Source: Nematostella vectensis (lineage: Eukaryota > Cnidaria > Anthozoa > Actiniaria > Edwardsiidae). Taken from it: a stretch of DNA of 64,000 nucleotides. Below the pieces are notes generated by a model. It was not told where the DNA came from and made no database searches. It was given only the letters and a program-made list of their open reading frames with translations. The position numbers and the translations under genes were made by a program. Positions 45,106 to 56,815 of this stretch are shown in pieces; position 1 is the stretch's first letter, and the number at the start of each line of letters is the position of its first letter. The stretch lies in NCBI RefSeq assembly GCF_932526225.1, contig NC_064048.1, positions 8,890,515-8,954,514 of the forward strand. The letters run 5' to 3'.

Positions 45106-47917
45106 CTGAAAGGCATCCTTTGCCGGTTAGTGGCGCATGCGCGTCCCCTAGTGGCGCATGCGCGTCCCCTAGTGTCGCGTCTTTTAAATGCCACAGCTAT
45201 TCAATCAGCTGGGTAGGGCATTAGCTACCTTGGCTACCAAGACAAAGTTTAAGAAAGTTGGCCAATTGGCATGCGGTAATCACACTAACTTCTTAAGAAG
45301 GAGCTTTCTGTTTTGCTATTTGCGTGTACTGTAGGATTTCTTTGCAACGTAGGTTGTGACTAGTGAAGTAGTTGTCAGATACGTTTATACGTTGTCAGTA
45401 CGTTTCTCGCGTGCTTATTGGCTTGCCAAGATGGCCACGGTAGCGCGCGTCGCACTGTAAGGACAATCAGGAATTTAATACTGCGTCAACTAAGTGACAG
45501 TGTTTACAAAGTGATTTACATATTCCTATTCATGGAACTGTACAAACCGCGAAGCGCGCTTGAGTTTAGATATTTCGCTCTCACAAAGTATATTTCTAAG
45601 CCAAGCTGAAGGATAGTTATGTATACATTACTTTAATACTTTTACCTTATTTTTCTAATTTGAATTGGATTGAAGTTTTAGAATTGCTAATGACTAAAAT
45701 TCACGAGAAGAGAAGAATTCAAGATAAGCACGCGTAAAGTTGGTACTGCTCGTTGGCTTTACTTCGGAATCTGAAGTAAACGAAATATCAATCAAAATGT
45801 CCTTGGCAAATTTGATTTGTCCTCTTATAAATAAAATATTCCTTCTAGGACGTTTGTTTGGTCTCAAGCGTGTCTGCCTTATCTTTTTATTTTATTTTAA
45901 ATATAATGTTAAGATCCAAACTTAAAGACATGATAGAAATTCGTTTTTTCAAGAATCTTCTGAACGGAACATTACTGTATTATGTATTAATATTGATTGC
46001 TATCTTTTTATCTGCCCTTAGCGAAAAACACGTGTGATGTGCACTTTCTCAATCTAATAGCTGCTAATAAGACAAGACGAATGATTTATCACTTAGAAGG
46101 GTTTTGGGATTCCATACCCTTTCAAGCATTTAGAAAAAACAAACAATGGTAATATCAAATCGGGCAAAAACACGTCTTTTCCAGTCGTGAACAGATGTCG
46201 ATATCATAAAAAAAAAACTCCAGAGCATTTTAATCATGATTTTTATGACCCAAACAGCTTTTTAAGAAGAGTCTGGATTACTTTGATGCTTAATTTTGTG
46301 CTCGAATGTGTACTTCAACAACTTGATTTAGTTGGAGCACAGAGAAATCATAAAGCAAGTACACTATCGAGAAATAAATTGTCCTCTCTGCTCAAATTAT
46401 TCAAAACGCGAACGGACGGCTCTAGCGCAAAAAAAGATCTCGCCAAATACAATTTGTTCGAATCAGCTGAATCCATTCATATTTATCCAATACAAAACAT
46501 TCCTTTTCTTTAGAGAAATTTGTTTCATCACGTTAACCCTACCTCGAGCCGGCTGCTTCGCTGTTATCAGTCATTCTTAGTCATTTTAGCGCTCAACTAG
46601 TTGATAACAGCCCCTTTAACCTATGTCATCGGCCGAATAATCAGATTTCTCTCATAGCAAGACCCTTTAAATTTCCTTTTGGAAAAGAAAACTATTTTAA
46701 TTTACTAGTGAGCTTCCGGCAAAAAATGACTATATGCTTCTAAAAATCTGAACTTCCACTGATATAATAGACCGCACAATAAAACCACGCTGAAAAGAAC
46801 TGAAATCCCCAAACTTCCTCTTTTGCTAATTCCCTCTAAGTATGCCTAACCAGGGTTTGTTGGTGGGGTATTGTGATAATCACCTTCTTAACTACAAGGA
46901 AAGGAGATAATTGGTATCTATTGCCCGGCATTATGGTTCATTACATCGCCTACGGTAAGACATATGGCGTTGTCTGTTTGATTTGTGAACTGTTCAAATA
47001 ACGCAGTATAGCAAAAGTGCAGCGCAAAATTCCAAAGAGGCGTTCGTTGGGAAATGACAAAACCATTAACGTATAGCATCCTTTTCAGAGATTTCTTTCA
47101 AGAAAAGTCAATCAAATTAGACGTATAAGAACATTTCTTTCAATTATTTTTCCTTTCAGGGATGTGTCATTTGTACATCCACCTTTTTATTTTAACACAG
47201 GTTAACTTATGATTTTATCTATTCCTTAATAGAGCTTTCAGTGAGACTAAAGGATTTCCCCTCAAGCTAAATATCACAACATTCAACAAACGTAGTTCGT
47301 CTCCGAGCATTTTGTATAGTTATTATTTTTGTAGTTTTGTTCAAGACGGTTTGTTCAAGTTCTTATATTTTTCCGGTACATCTAATTTTCCATTAAATAA
47401 AATGCATTAAAATTTGAATTTCACCGAGTCAACCGTGTAATTAGATTGGATGGGCTACGACTTAACAAGAGAAATGGTTTAATTTAACTGTTTTAGCGCG
47501 CAAAACCGCTTTTTACCCTAATTGATAAGTGTAATCGATGTTCCCGCATGTCAAAGGTCTATTTGTATACCTGCATGACGCCAAAAGTCCAAACGAAGAA
47601 TTTCCTCAAATACTCTAAAATGTTTACAAAACGAAATAACAAACACCAACATTCGATTCCCTGTCTTTTCTTTGAACGTTAAGTTTAATTCAATTTTTAA
47701 ACGGCTCTCTATGTGGGCAAAGAAGCTATTAATTCTATACGCTTTTTATTGTTTAAGGGAACTGAGATTGGATAAATGCTTCTATCTGTTTCCAGTATAA
47801 GTTTTGTTCGAGAATTTAAAGTAAAACCTAAAACGGAAATACATATTAGCTGTCAACAACCGCCTTCCGTACGTCCACAAAAATAGTAAACAATATATTC
47901 CTATTGTTTACCGCCAA
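45106..47917. other. Intergenic upstream of RWamide-B, no gene seen
   Basis: Holds a two-copy GTGGCGCATGCGCGTCCCCT repeat at about 45130-45170. Short frames at 45418, 45740 and 46187 have no recognisable features. AT-rich throughout. Confidence 0.45.
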
Positions 47918-47925
47918 TATATAAA
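47918..47925 (+). promoter_or_regulatory. TATA box of RWamide-B
   Basis: TATATAAACCCCTGA, close to the RWamide-C box (TATATAACCCCCTGA) and to that of RWamide-A. Confidence 0.7.
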
Positions 47926-47949
47926 CCCCTGAACGTCATAGTGCACTTA

Positions 47950-48011
47950 ACATTCGAGCTTGGCTTTGGGATAGACATCTGATAACTGCCGATAGAAAGA
48001 TCTAAGAATCG
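47950..48011 (+). other. RWamide-B non-coding exon 1 (approximate 5' end)
   Basis: Begins about 30 bases after the TATA box and ends GAATCG before GTGAGT. The 5' end is inferred. It has no ATG. Confidence 0.6.
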
Positions 48012-50339
48012 GTGAGTAAAACTGTGTCATCAACAGCTCGCATGTATTACTTTCCATCCTCCTTGCATCTAAAAATGGCGATAGTTTCAAGTACTCTTAC
48101 GTAAAAGAGAATTCGCAGGAGAACTTAGAATTTAGCAAAGTTAACATCACTTTTTGGCTGATTTTTTCGAGTGTATCCATTTGCTTATCTGTAAGTATAA
48201 GTTACAATAATCTTTTCAAGAATAAGAAAACATGTCGTTGACTTCCTTTTTTTTTCTTAACCATTCTCATATTCCAAACAGCTGTATTAAAAAAGCTTCC
48301 ATGTAGGCCAGTCTCTTTTTGTTCCTTGGACCTAAATAATGGAAAAACTCCTACATAATATTGTTGATTTACCTATTGGTTTCGCCTCTTTACAAAGTGT
48401 TCGGTATTTAGTTTCTATTCATTAAACTTAAAAACCACTAAAAAAGAAAGCCGTCTAAAAAGTCATTCGAAGAGCATTCCTCTGATTTCTCTTTCTGAAT
48501 TGAACTTAGCTAAATTAAGTCGAAAGCGTGATAATGTTAAGGTAGTTCACTCATCCTGCTAAGGGTCTTCCCGACAAAGGTACAATCTAAGAACGTACAT
48601 TAAGGAGTTTGTTTTTACCAGATGTACGAATAAGTTTCACTTTTGGTTTGAACACTTTATTGCAGCACAGTTGACAATGAAATTCCCTTAAATGAAACAA
48701 TTACATGTTTGAAAGGTTTCCGTTTACTTTGCAAGAAAGTTGCACACAATTTACCGAACGTTGTCTTTAAACGTCCACGTTCTTGTCAATATTTGGGTCA
48801 AATAATGTACAAGCTGTACTAATCGTATTTATTCTGTGATGCGCTATTTATTCTACAAACTAAATTTCTTTAAACGAAGCTGAATCCGCTAAATCCTTGA
48901 ACCAAAAAAGAATAATTGTTGAAAGGGGGCCGGGTAACAGATTCGTTTAACTTAATTTGAAGTTTCCTTTGGCGCGACCGTGGCAATTGGAGTGAATTAA
49001 ATCGCGTTCCCATATATGACCTTAGTAATTTTATCCCTTTCGCGTTGTTCTGAAAAAAAAAACTGTATTTCTGAGTATCATCGAATGCGGAATTGCAAAC
49101 AATTTATGGATTGTGATGCCGCTTTTTTTTTTTATTTAATCTTTGAGTAGTTCGAGACAATTATGTTATTTTATTTCTTTCGCGTGGTTCTCAAAACTGT
49201 ATGATTTTCATCGGATGCGAAGCTGCCAAAACTTTGAGGATTTTAATGCCGCTATTCAAGCTTTGAGTAGTTCGATACCATAAGGAAAGGAGGGAATGTG
49301 GGTAGAGAAATGTGGGAGCAACGAAACCACCACTTATAAATAGGAGCACATGAAAACAGGTTGTTCACACAGACGCCGACTTTACGAAAAGAGTGTGGGC
49401 TTTACACAGTGCGGTGTAAATGCATGAACACAGGTGGCGATTATGGTCGGCAAACATTCAGATGTACCCTCGGCGACGTGTTGATCCCAATTCGGAGCGT
49501 CTAGGTCGCGAGATTTTAAGTATTAACCGGACGATGCGTGGCGATATTACAAACCAGAAAATTCAACTGCGGTTGGTTTTTATTAAAACGTGGCATTTCA
49601 ATGTCGTAGTGTGATCAGTTCTTGTTTGGTTATTTTTGACAGATAATTTTTTTTTATGAAAATGGTATGAATCTGCCGAAACTAGCAGACATCTAAAACC
49701 ATTCTTCTCTTAATAATGATTCAGCGGGGGGTAAATTTATTAGAGAATAGATTGGCGGGCTCGCTAATTTCTAAGCCCGGAAGTGAGTTTCACCTTCTGC
49801 CCTTTTAATGGGAAGACCGTTTTTATAGATTGATAATTTGTATCACAGCTGTTTTTAGGTTTTAGTCCAAATTTAATGTGTTTTTTTTCGTCTTATTTAT
49901 AGTTTAAAATCTCAGTAGTGATGCAATGCAAAATACTTTAAGCTGGTAATGCCGAAAAGAAGATTTTTGTTAACTTACTTCCAATATAAGTCGAATGTTT
50001 TATTAATAAAAACTTTTTAAAACACGGTCACTTGAATGGCATCTTTCCAAAGTTGATTGAGCCTTTAAGATATTTTCATGATATCTAAAAGGTATCAGGG
50101 AAAAGTTCCTCCATCGCTGCTTATCTGGAAAAACAATTTGATATTTATTCTAAATAAATGGAATGTAGTACAATGGATTGATTCGATGTGAATCTAACCC
50201 AGTGTTTCTTGTCAGGGATGTTAAAACTGCGCGCCTCTCACCCACAGCAAATCCTGTACGAGCCTGTTTTGTGGGAAGGGCCCTTTAAGAGACAATCTTA
50301 ATTATTTGGTATGTCAAAAATCTCACGTTTCTGTTTCAG
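48012..50339 (+). other. RWamide-B intron 1, with an old ~140-bp tandem duplication
   Basis: Runs from donor GTGAGT to acceptor CTGTTTCAG. At 49021-49160 and 49163-49280 two diverged copies lie in tandem (TTTCGCG(T/G)..GTTCT, CATCG.ATGCG.A, TGATGCCGCT or TTAATGCCGCT, CTTTGAGTAGTTCGA). No gene seen inside. Confidence 0.65.
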
Positions 50340-50344
50340 ATAAA

Positions 50345-51361
50345 ATGGAGTCCAAAAGGTTGCTAATCGTTCTTGTCGTGTGTTGCGCCCTCGTGTCGCT
50401 ATACGTGGAGCCCAGCCAGGCTCAGGGGCTGAGATGGGGACGGGAGTTCGAGGAGGAGCACCCCAAGCTGAGCCCCCTGATGAAGGAGTATCTTAGGAGG
50501 CAAGAGGCCATGCAAAAGAAGAGAGGTAAGGGGGACATAATAGGATAGGGGAGGCACCCCAAGCTGCCCCCCCTCTGATGAAAAAAGTACCTTAGGAGGC
50601 AAGAGGCCACGCATAGAAGAAGAGAGGTAAGGGGGGCATAATATGGAAGGGTGGGCACCCCAAGCTGACGCCCCTGAAAAGGAGTACCTTAGAAGGCAAG
50701 AGGCCACGCAGAGAAAGATAGGTAAGGGGGACATAATAGGGTAGGGGGGGGGGGCACCCCAAGCTGACCCCCCTTATGAAGGAGTACCTTAGCAGGCAAG
50801 TAGCCATGCATAAGAATAGAGGTAAGGGGGGCATAATATGGAAGGGTGGGTACCCCAAGCTGACCCCCCTTATGAAGGAGTACCTTAGCAGGCAAGTAGC
50901 CATGCATAAGAATAGAGGTAAGGGGGGCATAATATGGAAGGGTGGGTACCCCAAGCTGACCCCCCTTATGAAGGAGTACCTTAGAAGGCAAGAGGCCACG
51001 CAGAGAAAGATAGGTAAGGGGGACATAATAGGGTAGGGGGGCACCCCAAGCTGACCCCCCTTATGAAGGAGTACCCTTAGCAGGCAAGTAGCCATGCAGA
51101 AGAAGAGAGGTAAGGGGGGCATAATATGGAAGGGTGGGCACCCCAAGCTGACCCCCCTGATAAAGGAGTACCTTAGAAGGCAAGAGGCCATGCAGAAGAA
51201 GAGAGGAAAGGGGTGGCTTGTGCTAGGATAAGGGGGGGCACATAAGCGGACTCCCCATCCTCCTGATAAGGGGTATCCAGCCGTGATAATGGTGTTGAAT
51301 GTATGGTAATGGTTATCTTAATTTTTTTCCAGAATTTGCTGCAAAGAAAGCTGACTACTGA
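50345..51361 (+). CDS. RWamide neuropeptide precursor B
   Basis: Exons 50345-50525 and 51333-51361, 69 residues. The signal peptide MESKRLLIVLVVCCALVSLY ends at SQA, so signal peptidase alone would expose QGLRWGRE. Gln cyclisation, cleavage at Arg and amidation at Gly give pGlu-Gly-Leu-Arg-Trp-amide (Antho-RWamide II). The rest, FEEEHPKLSPLMKEYLRRQE then AMQKKR, is an acidic-then-basic amphipathic helix closely matched in gene C, ending EFAAKKADY. The intron is phase 1, splitting the codon after KKR, exactly as in A and C. I start at 50345 because the acceptor lies five bases upstream and the 13 codons before it are intronic. The intron contains seven extra tandem copies of the exon end with its donor. 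Confidence 0.92.
50455..51210 (+). repeat. Tandem copies of the RWamide-B exon 2 end with splice donor
   Basis: The real exon end (CCCCAAGCTGAGCCCCCTGA ... AAGAAGAGAG|GTAAGG, donor 50526) is followed by seven copies spaced about 95-101 bases. Donors GGTAAGG survive at 50627, 50722, 50822, 50918, 51014 and 51110; the last copy (about 51205) reads GAGGAAAGG and has lost the GT. Several copies keep the exon reading frame (PKLTPLMKEYLSRQVAMHKN). The copies are linked by former intron sequence (GGGGGCATAATATGGAAGGG), so each unit is exon end plus intron start. The amidated peptide itself is not in the unit. Confidence 0.93.
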
Positions 51362-51553
51362 ACTGGACGCGTAAGCCCTTGGAAATATATTCCATCTAAA
51401 AGCATTATATATACGATAGCAAGCTGTCGTATTTGCACTAAGATCACAATATGTACAGTATAGTATAGTGTTAGCATCGTAACGCGTAAGCAACTGTGTC
51501 AATACAGTTACAAAAGGCCAAAACATTTGAAACCATGTATGTGAAACAAGACA

Positions 51554-51559
51554 AATAAA
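51554..51559 (+). terminator. Poly(A) signal of RWamide-B
   Basis: AATAAA about 190 bases after the stop codon. Confidence 0.65.
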
Positions 51560-54500
51560 ACAGTATTATAAAGAAAATTTGTTTTTGACGTGACTCATCT
51601 CTTAGTCTCTCATTAATATACAAAAGTTGAAAACTAAAAAAGTTTATTTATTTATCAATCCTAACGTGAGTTTACTTATGATATGGTTCTCGCTTTTACT
51701 CCGTGGATCTTTTCATCCTGGATTCTTTCCCCGAGAGGCGGAAGGTTGGGAGGGGGGGGGGGGGGGGCGTTACAAAAGAAGACGGGGGTAATCTTCGTAT
51801 CCTTTAGAGTCTAAAATTCTACCAAATGCTATTTCCTTTGGGGTGTTCGATCCTGAGATCTCTTACAGGGAGCTCTATAGGCATTTTAAAAAGTGTTTCT
51901 GTTAAGGAAAATAGATCATTCTACCCATAACAAAATGTAAGTTCTACGACCGAAAGGTACCATGGGTCTCAAATACAGGGAAATATGGGGAATACGTATC
52001 AATAATACGGTAATCCATTTAAGGCCATCAATATAATGACCCTGGCGGCGCCGGAGCTAATTTATAACGTTTATAATAAAACACCTTTCTGTCTTGAAAC
52101 TGCCATTCCCCATTTGCCGTTTGCGCTGACTTTTTTTTTATTTAGCTGTATACCCTTTGAAAGAATTTCTTAAATAAGAAAAAAATCGGCGAAACAGAGT
52201 CATAGTAAAAAGACACTGGTTCTGAAAGTGATAGCCTTTGTGACACTGACAACAAATGACTGCAATCGTGAGAGATCGACATACCCTTCCTTCTCAATTA
52301 CGGGTAAAAGAAGCTTTTATAAACGAAGGAGAAATATATATGACAAACACCCCCACCCGAAAGTTTGTAGCCACTTTAATGTTGAAATGCCTTCTGGCAA
52401 TGATCAACTTTTGACAGCGATAGCAAATTAGTTATCTCAAGGGACATTAATATTTCCCGCAAATTTTAAACTTGAAAAAAAATCCATGAATTCAATCTTA
52501 TGGCAAAACGATTCCATCTTTTGGGGGTGTAGAAATGCCCTCTTTATTATATCTTTTTAGAAACAATACTATACATTATAATTATGCTGTATGATAAAAT
52601 GATAACAAAACCTATTTTAAGATAGCTCTTTCCAAAATGTACAGAGATATGCTTTTCAATATGTGAAAGAAAGACATAACCATGCAAATAATAATCTATT
52701 TTGAAATATGAGAATTCTTAGGTCTTTGTGAGGAAGTTCTTTGTCATTAATGTCACCGAGACGGCCACTGCAAGAAAGTTTGTCAACTCAAATATTTCTT
52801 CCTGCTCTTAAGGGGTCCTATAAAGTTTGATAATAGCAAAAGATTTGAGGGAGCGATCTTACAGTTAGCAGCAATATTTTTAGCTATTCTTTAAAGCGCT
52901 TTAAAGCATTTTTTACGATTACTGCAAGTTTAAATATTTTGCAAACAACAGATTCCTGCCGAACTGCTAACTGGATTCCATCATCTAAATTACATTTCGT
53001 GCATTTTGATTGATCAGCGCCTTGCCGGGGGGGGTGCGCGTTTGGAAGCCATTTCAGTGCGGCCAATGAAAAAGCTTCTCCAGGATTCTGAATGACAGAA
53101 GATAGAAGCCGATTAATCTGTCGAAAATTGCAGAAAATTGAAAAACGCAGTATCCAAAATAACCATCTAAAGAATTTCAAAACGACTTTCGATTGTTCAT
53201 AGTTAACGATATTCTATCCACATCGAATGGACGGATTTTGATAGGAAATATACACTATATTTTAAATACTATTAGGCTTGAAAATTTCTCATCTATCCAT
53301 TCTTATTTCTTGTTGAAGATGTTTAAGAAGTATTGCACCGAGTTGCAATTGGATGAGTGTGTAAGGAAGTACATTTTTGGCTGGAGGCTTTTCACATGTT
53401 TCTTTTACACAAAAAGGAAGGGGATGTCGATGTGTCATTTGTCATCAGTGTCATAGAGGCGGTCACTTGCAGATTACCTGTAACGTTACTCTGCTCTGTT
53501 TCGTAGATTCATTTTACGCTTATAGAAGAAGGAACGAAACATTTTTAGTCTTTTCATATTCAAGAACCAAAAGGTTTTCAAGTATCGTATTTTTAAACTG
53601 CCCCATCACTGCTTTTGGAACTAAAGGTCCCTTTTTTCTGGTTCCTACCGAGGCATGTTTTTATATAAATATTTTAAAATTCATTTTTTTAGTATATTAA
53701 TTCTAGGAGTGGAGCTCCTCATGGGGCTACTTGTCAGGCTACACCTCCCCTTTAAGTAAACTTCTCGTTTTTTGTGTGTATTTTTTTCTATTGTGTTGTC
53801 TCCGAATTCAGTGTTGTAGTCAATAAAGTTGGAAGAAAATGTCTTTGCAAAATATAAAACAAGCATAAAAGATCCCTAGTTTAGTCTAGTCCTAGTATAT
53901 AAAGCTTTTTAAACAAACTACTAAAAAATTGCACTAGCGTAACAAACGGTATCAAACTCAAGCCACTGTCTCATATTGGCAATGGTAGTTCCGTCACTTT
54001 GCCACGTACATTAATCCTTCGTTCCACAGTTGCCGACTTGTTATAGCATAGCGCTTTTCCATCTATCTGATAGGTTCAAGGGGTTATTTGACAGTTATCG
54101 ACCACTTGATTACTCGTACACGCAAATCCTTAATATGCTAACAACCCTAATGACTGGAGTTTTTGTCTCATAAAAAGTATCTACATTTGTATGAAACATT
54201 TTCAAAAAAAACCATTTTCATAAAAAAATTTTGTTTAAGATATATCCACAAAAACCTTAAAAAAACAATATTAAAAAAAATCTTTAAAAACAAGACTTTA
54301 ACAAAATTCATAAGACATATTTATTTATATGTTAGTACAAAAAGGTGGATATTGAAAAAGTTATAACATTCATTACAATTCATATTGTTTGAAAACGTTG
54401 GTCTTAAGTTATTTCAATGAGTTAAGTTATATTCCAAGACTTACATATTAAAAGTGTGTTCGTTGGCGTTCAGTTATATATTTTTTTGTTTTCCTTTAGT

Positions 54501-55147
54501 TTTAATCGATTTTTGTTTGTTTTTATAAAAACAATAGTTTTTATTTAAGCATTTTGTCTTCATTTTATTTGTACCTTATAATAATCTGCAAGATGGAAAA
54601 GGAGCGATCAATTTTTTTCCTTTTTATGTCTTCTTCATATTGAGTTAGCCTTAAAACATTATTGCATTATAAAAATTTAATCTAAAAAATACAGATAGAG
54701 AGAATCGTGGAATAGTAAAGGCAACTTAACATTTAACTACCTTAAGTTATTTGTATAATGGCTTCTCTCTTTAAAGCGTCAATAATGATGATACGGTATA
54801 CCTGTCACATCAATTCATTAATGTTTTTTTTCTATTTTAATATCATAAAAGATTTTGCTCAAAACCACAAAAATTGCTTGTTTTCTGTTTTCTTTGAAGA
54901 CGCATATCGTATATAACAAATGTTAACTCAATGAAAGATAAAATGCTTGATAATTATAAATTCGGTGATTATCTAGAAAGGAATCAACGTCAAACGTAGA
55001 TCCGTCATCTTTCTGATAGTTATGGTGTGACCTCATTTAGGCTTTGTCGACGTGCGACGGGTAAAATCTTGCCTGAAGGAGGGGGAAAATACAAACATAC
55101 GTACAATGCATTTAAATATTGCTCTCTTCTTTCTCTTTCTCTCACTC

Positions 55148-55199
<52 letters not shown>

Positions 55200-56205
55200 G
55201 ACGAAAGAGTGGAGTCTTCTGGTATTGGACTCGGGATCATTCTCTCTGTTATTAAAAAATGAGAAGGCAAAAAGTAACTGGTTGGATATTAAAAACACTC
55301 TTTTACTCATTTCATGCGCACTTAAGGATTTTATTTAAAAAAATTGATTACTTTTCGAGGAAGTCGTTCTCTTTTCAATGATTAGATCATTCATATTTAC
55401 ATATTTTCCTCTCTCGATGTTGTTTGCGCTTTTAATCATTCATAAACTAAACAATAACTACCTCATGGCCATAACGATATCTTCTTCTGCTTGGAAACAT
55501 TAGATAAATAAACGCACCGCCTTTTTGTTTAGCTCTCAGTGACTCAATTACTAACAGACTTATCTCACGGTATCTCGAGACCCGGAGGCAAATACTGAGT
55601 GATAAACAACGTTAGTTCAACGCAACCTAAATTGAGGAAATGAAAGCCATAATATCCGACGGCAAAACACGGAAAATTGTACGAGAATTTTCATCGTCTT
55701 AAATACGTTGGTGCCAAGCCTGCCTGCCCCTGGCTTGCTTAAAACTCTCTATGAACGGATAATGCGATTAGCTAAGGGAAATACTCTTGTATTAATGTTA
55801 TGTTAAGTGCAGGGATTGTCACCTGAGTCTTCGATGAGAGTCAAAATTGTCATAAAATCTAGAATTATACGGATTTGAATTGATGTAATGAGATAACGTT
55901 AATGAACAGTCGAAATAAACGTGATGCAAAATGAACAAGCGACCTGTTATTTCTAACTGCGAAGAGTAATCAAAAGCCACGCCCTTAAAAAAGGCTCCCC
56001 TATTTAAAGTACTACTTAACAGTTTTTGTGTAGCAAAGTAATTGCCGACGCTGTGCAAATATTCTCGCAAATATTGTTATCTGTGTATAGAGTGCAATGT
56101 GCCTCCAAGGCCCCGGGTGACATTGCCTGTGCAGTTGATGAGCGCTAGATCGTATCGCGCAGCCGAATAGGAGGTGCTTTATGACGATAATTGTATCGGT
56201 GTTGC
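51560..56205. other. Intergenic between RWamide-B and RWamide-C, no gene seen
   Basis: AT-rich, with a poly(G) run at about 51750-51768 and a (CT)n microsatellite at 55139-55198. A minus-strand frame at 52884-53180 includes a GC-rich stretch (AALKWLPNAHPPRQGADQSK) that may be a decayed element. Nothing else is supported. Confidence 0.45.
55139..55199. repeat. (CT)n microsatellite
   Basis: About 28 CT dinucleotides with an early CACTCTCA interruption. Confidence 0.95.
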
Positions 56206-56212
56206 TATATAA
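56206..56212 (+). promoter_or_regulatory. TATA box of RWamide-C
   Basis: TATATAACCCCCTGAGAG. It shares TATATAA(A)CCCC..TGA with the RWamide-B promoter. Confidence 0.7.
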
Positions 56213-56235
56213 CCCCCTGAGAGACTGCGGTCTGC

Positions 56236-56286
56236 ACTTCAGTCTCACGAGATTCCTGACGCGTCTACAGCAGCCAAACTTACAAC
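56236..56286 (+). other. RWamide-C non-coding exon 1 (approximate 5' end)
   Basis: Ends AGCAGCCAAACTTACAAC before GTAAGT. This end is copied in the tandem array just downstream. The 5' end is inferred from the TATA box. Confidence 0.65.
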
Positions 56287-56815
56287 GTAAGTACAGGCCC
56301 GTGTTGGATATTTAGAAAATACTGCTAAAACAGTATGAGATACTATAAAGATACATAGTATAACCAGGGGCTCATCAGTATAACATACTATATAGATGTA
56401 CAGTATAACATATTACATACACAGCCAAACTTACAAGGTAAGAACAGCTCCGACTTGGATATTTAGAAAATACTGTTTAAACAGTATAATATACTATATA
56501 GATACATATTATAACATACTATATCGATACACAGCCAAACTTACAAGGTAAGTAAAGCTCCGGCTTGGATATTTAGAAAATACTGTTTAAACAGTATGAC
56601 CAAATATCTTAATACACAGCCAAACTTACAAGGTAAGTAAAGCTCCGGCTTGGATATTTAGAAAATACTGTTTAAACAGTATGACCAAATATCTTAATAC
56701 ACAGCCAAACTTACAAGGTAAGTAAAGCTCCGGCTTGGATATTTAGAAAATACTGTTTAAACGGTATGACCAAATATCTAGATATACAGCCAAACTTACA
56801 AGGGAGTAGAACACA
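56267..56815 (+). repeat. Tandem copies of the RWamide-C exon 1 end with splice donor
   Basis: The genuine exon end is followed by five copies starting at 56421, 56531, 56616, 56701 and 56786; the last four are exactly 85 bases apart. Each reads ACAGCCAAACTTACAAG then a donor: GTAAGA at 56438, and GTAAGT at 56548, 56633 and 56718. The final copy (GGGAGT) has lost it. The intron part (GCTTGGATATTTAGAAAATA then CTGTTTAAACAGTATGAC) is repeated along with it. CACAG before CCAAACTTACAAG could even act as an acceptor, making possible 13-base micro-exons. Confidence 0.93.

Noticed and set aside
46187-46513. 108-codon plus-strand frame
   Set aside because: Low-complexity, Lys/Asn/Leu-rich translation expected from AT-rich DNA; no supporting signals.
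50399-51191. Minus-strand frames with repeated LLRYSFIRG and FHIMPPLPLF
   Set aside because: Antisense of the RWamide-B splice-donor repeats, with no start, signal or homology.
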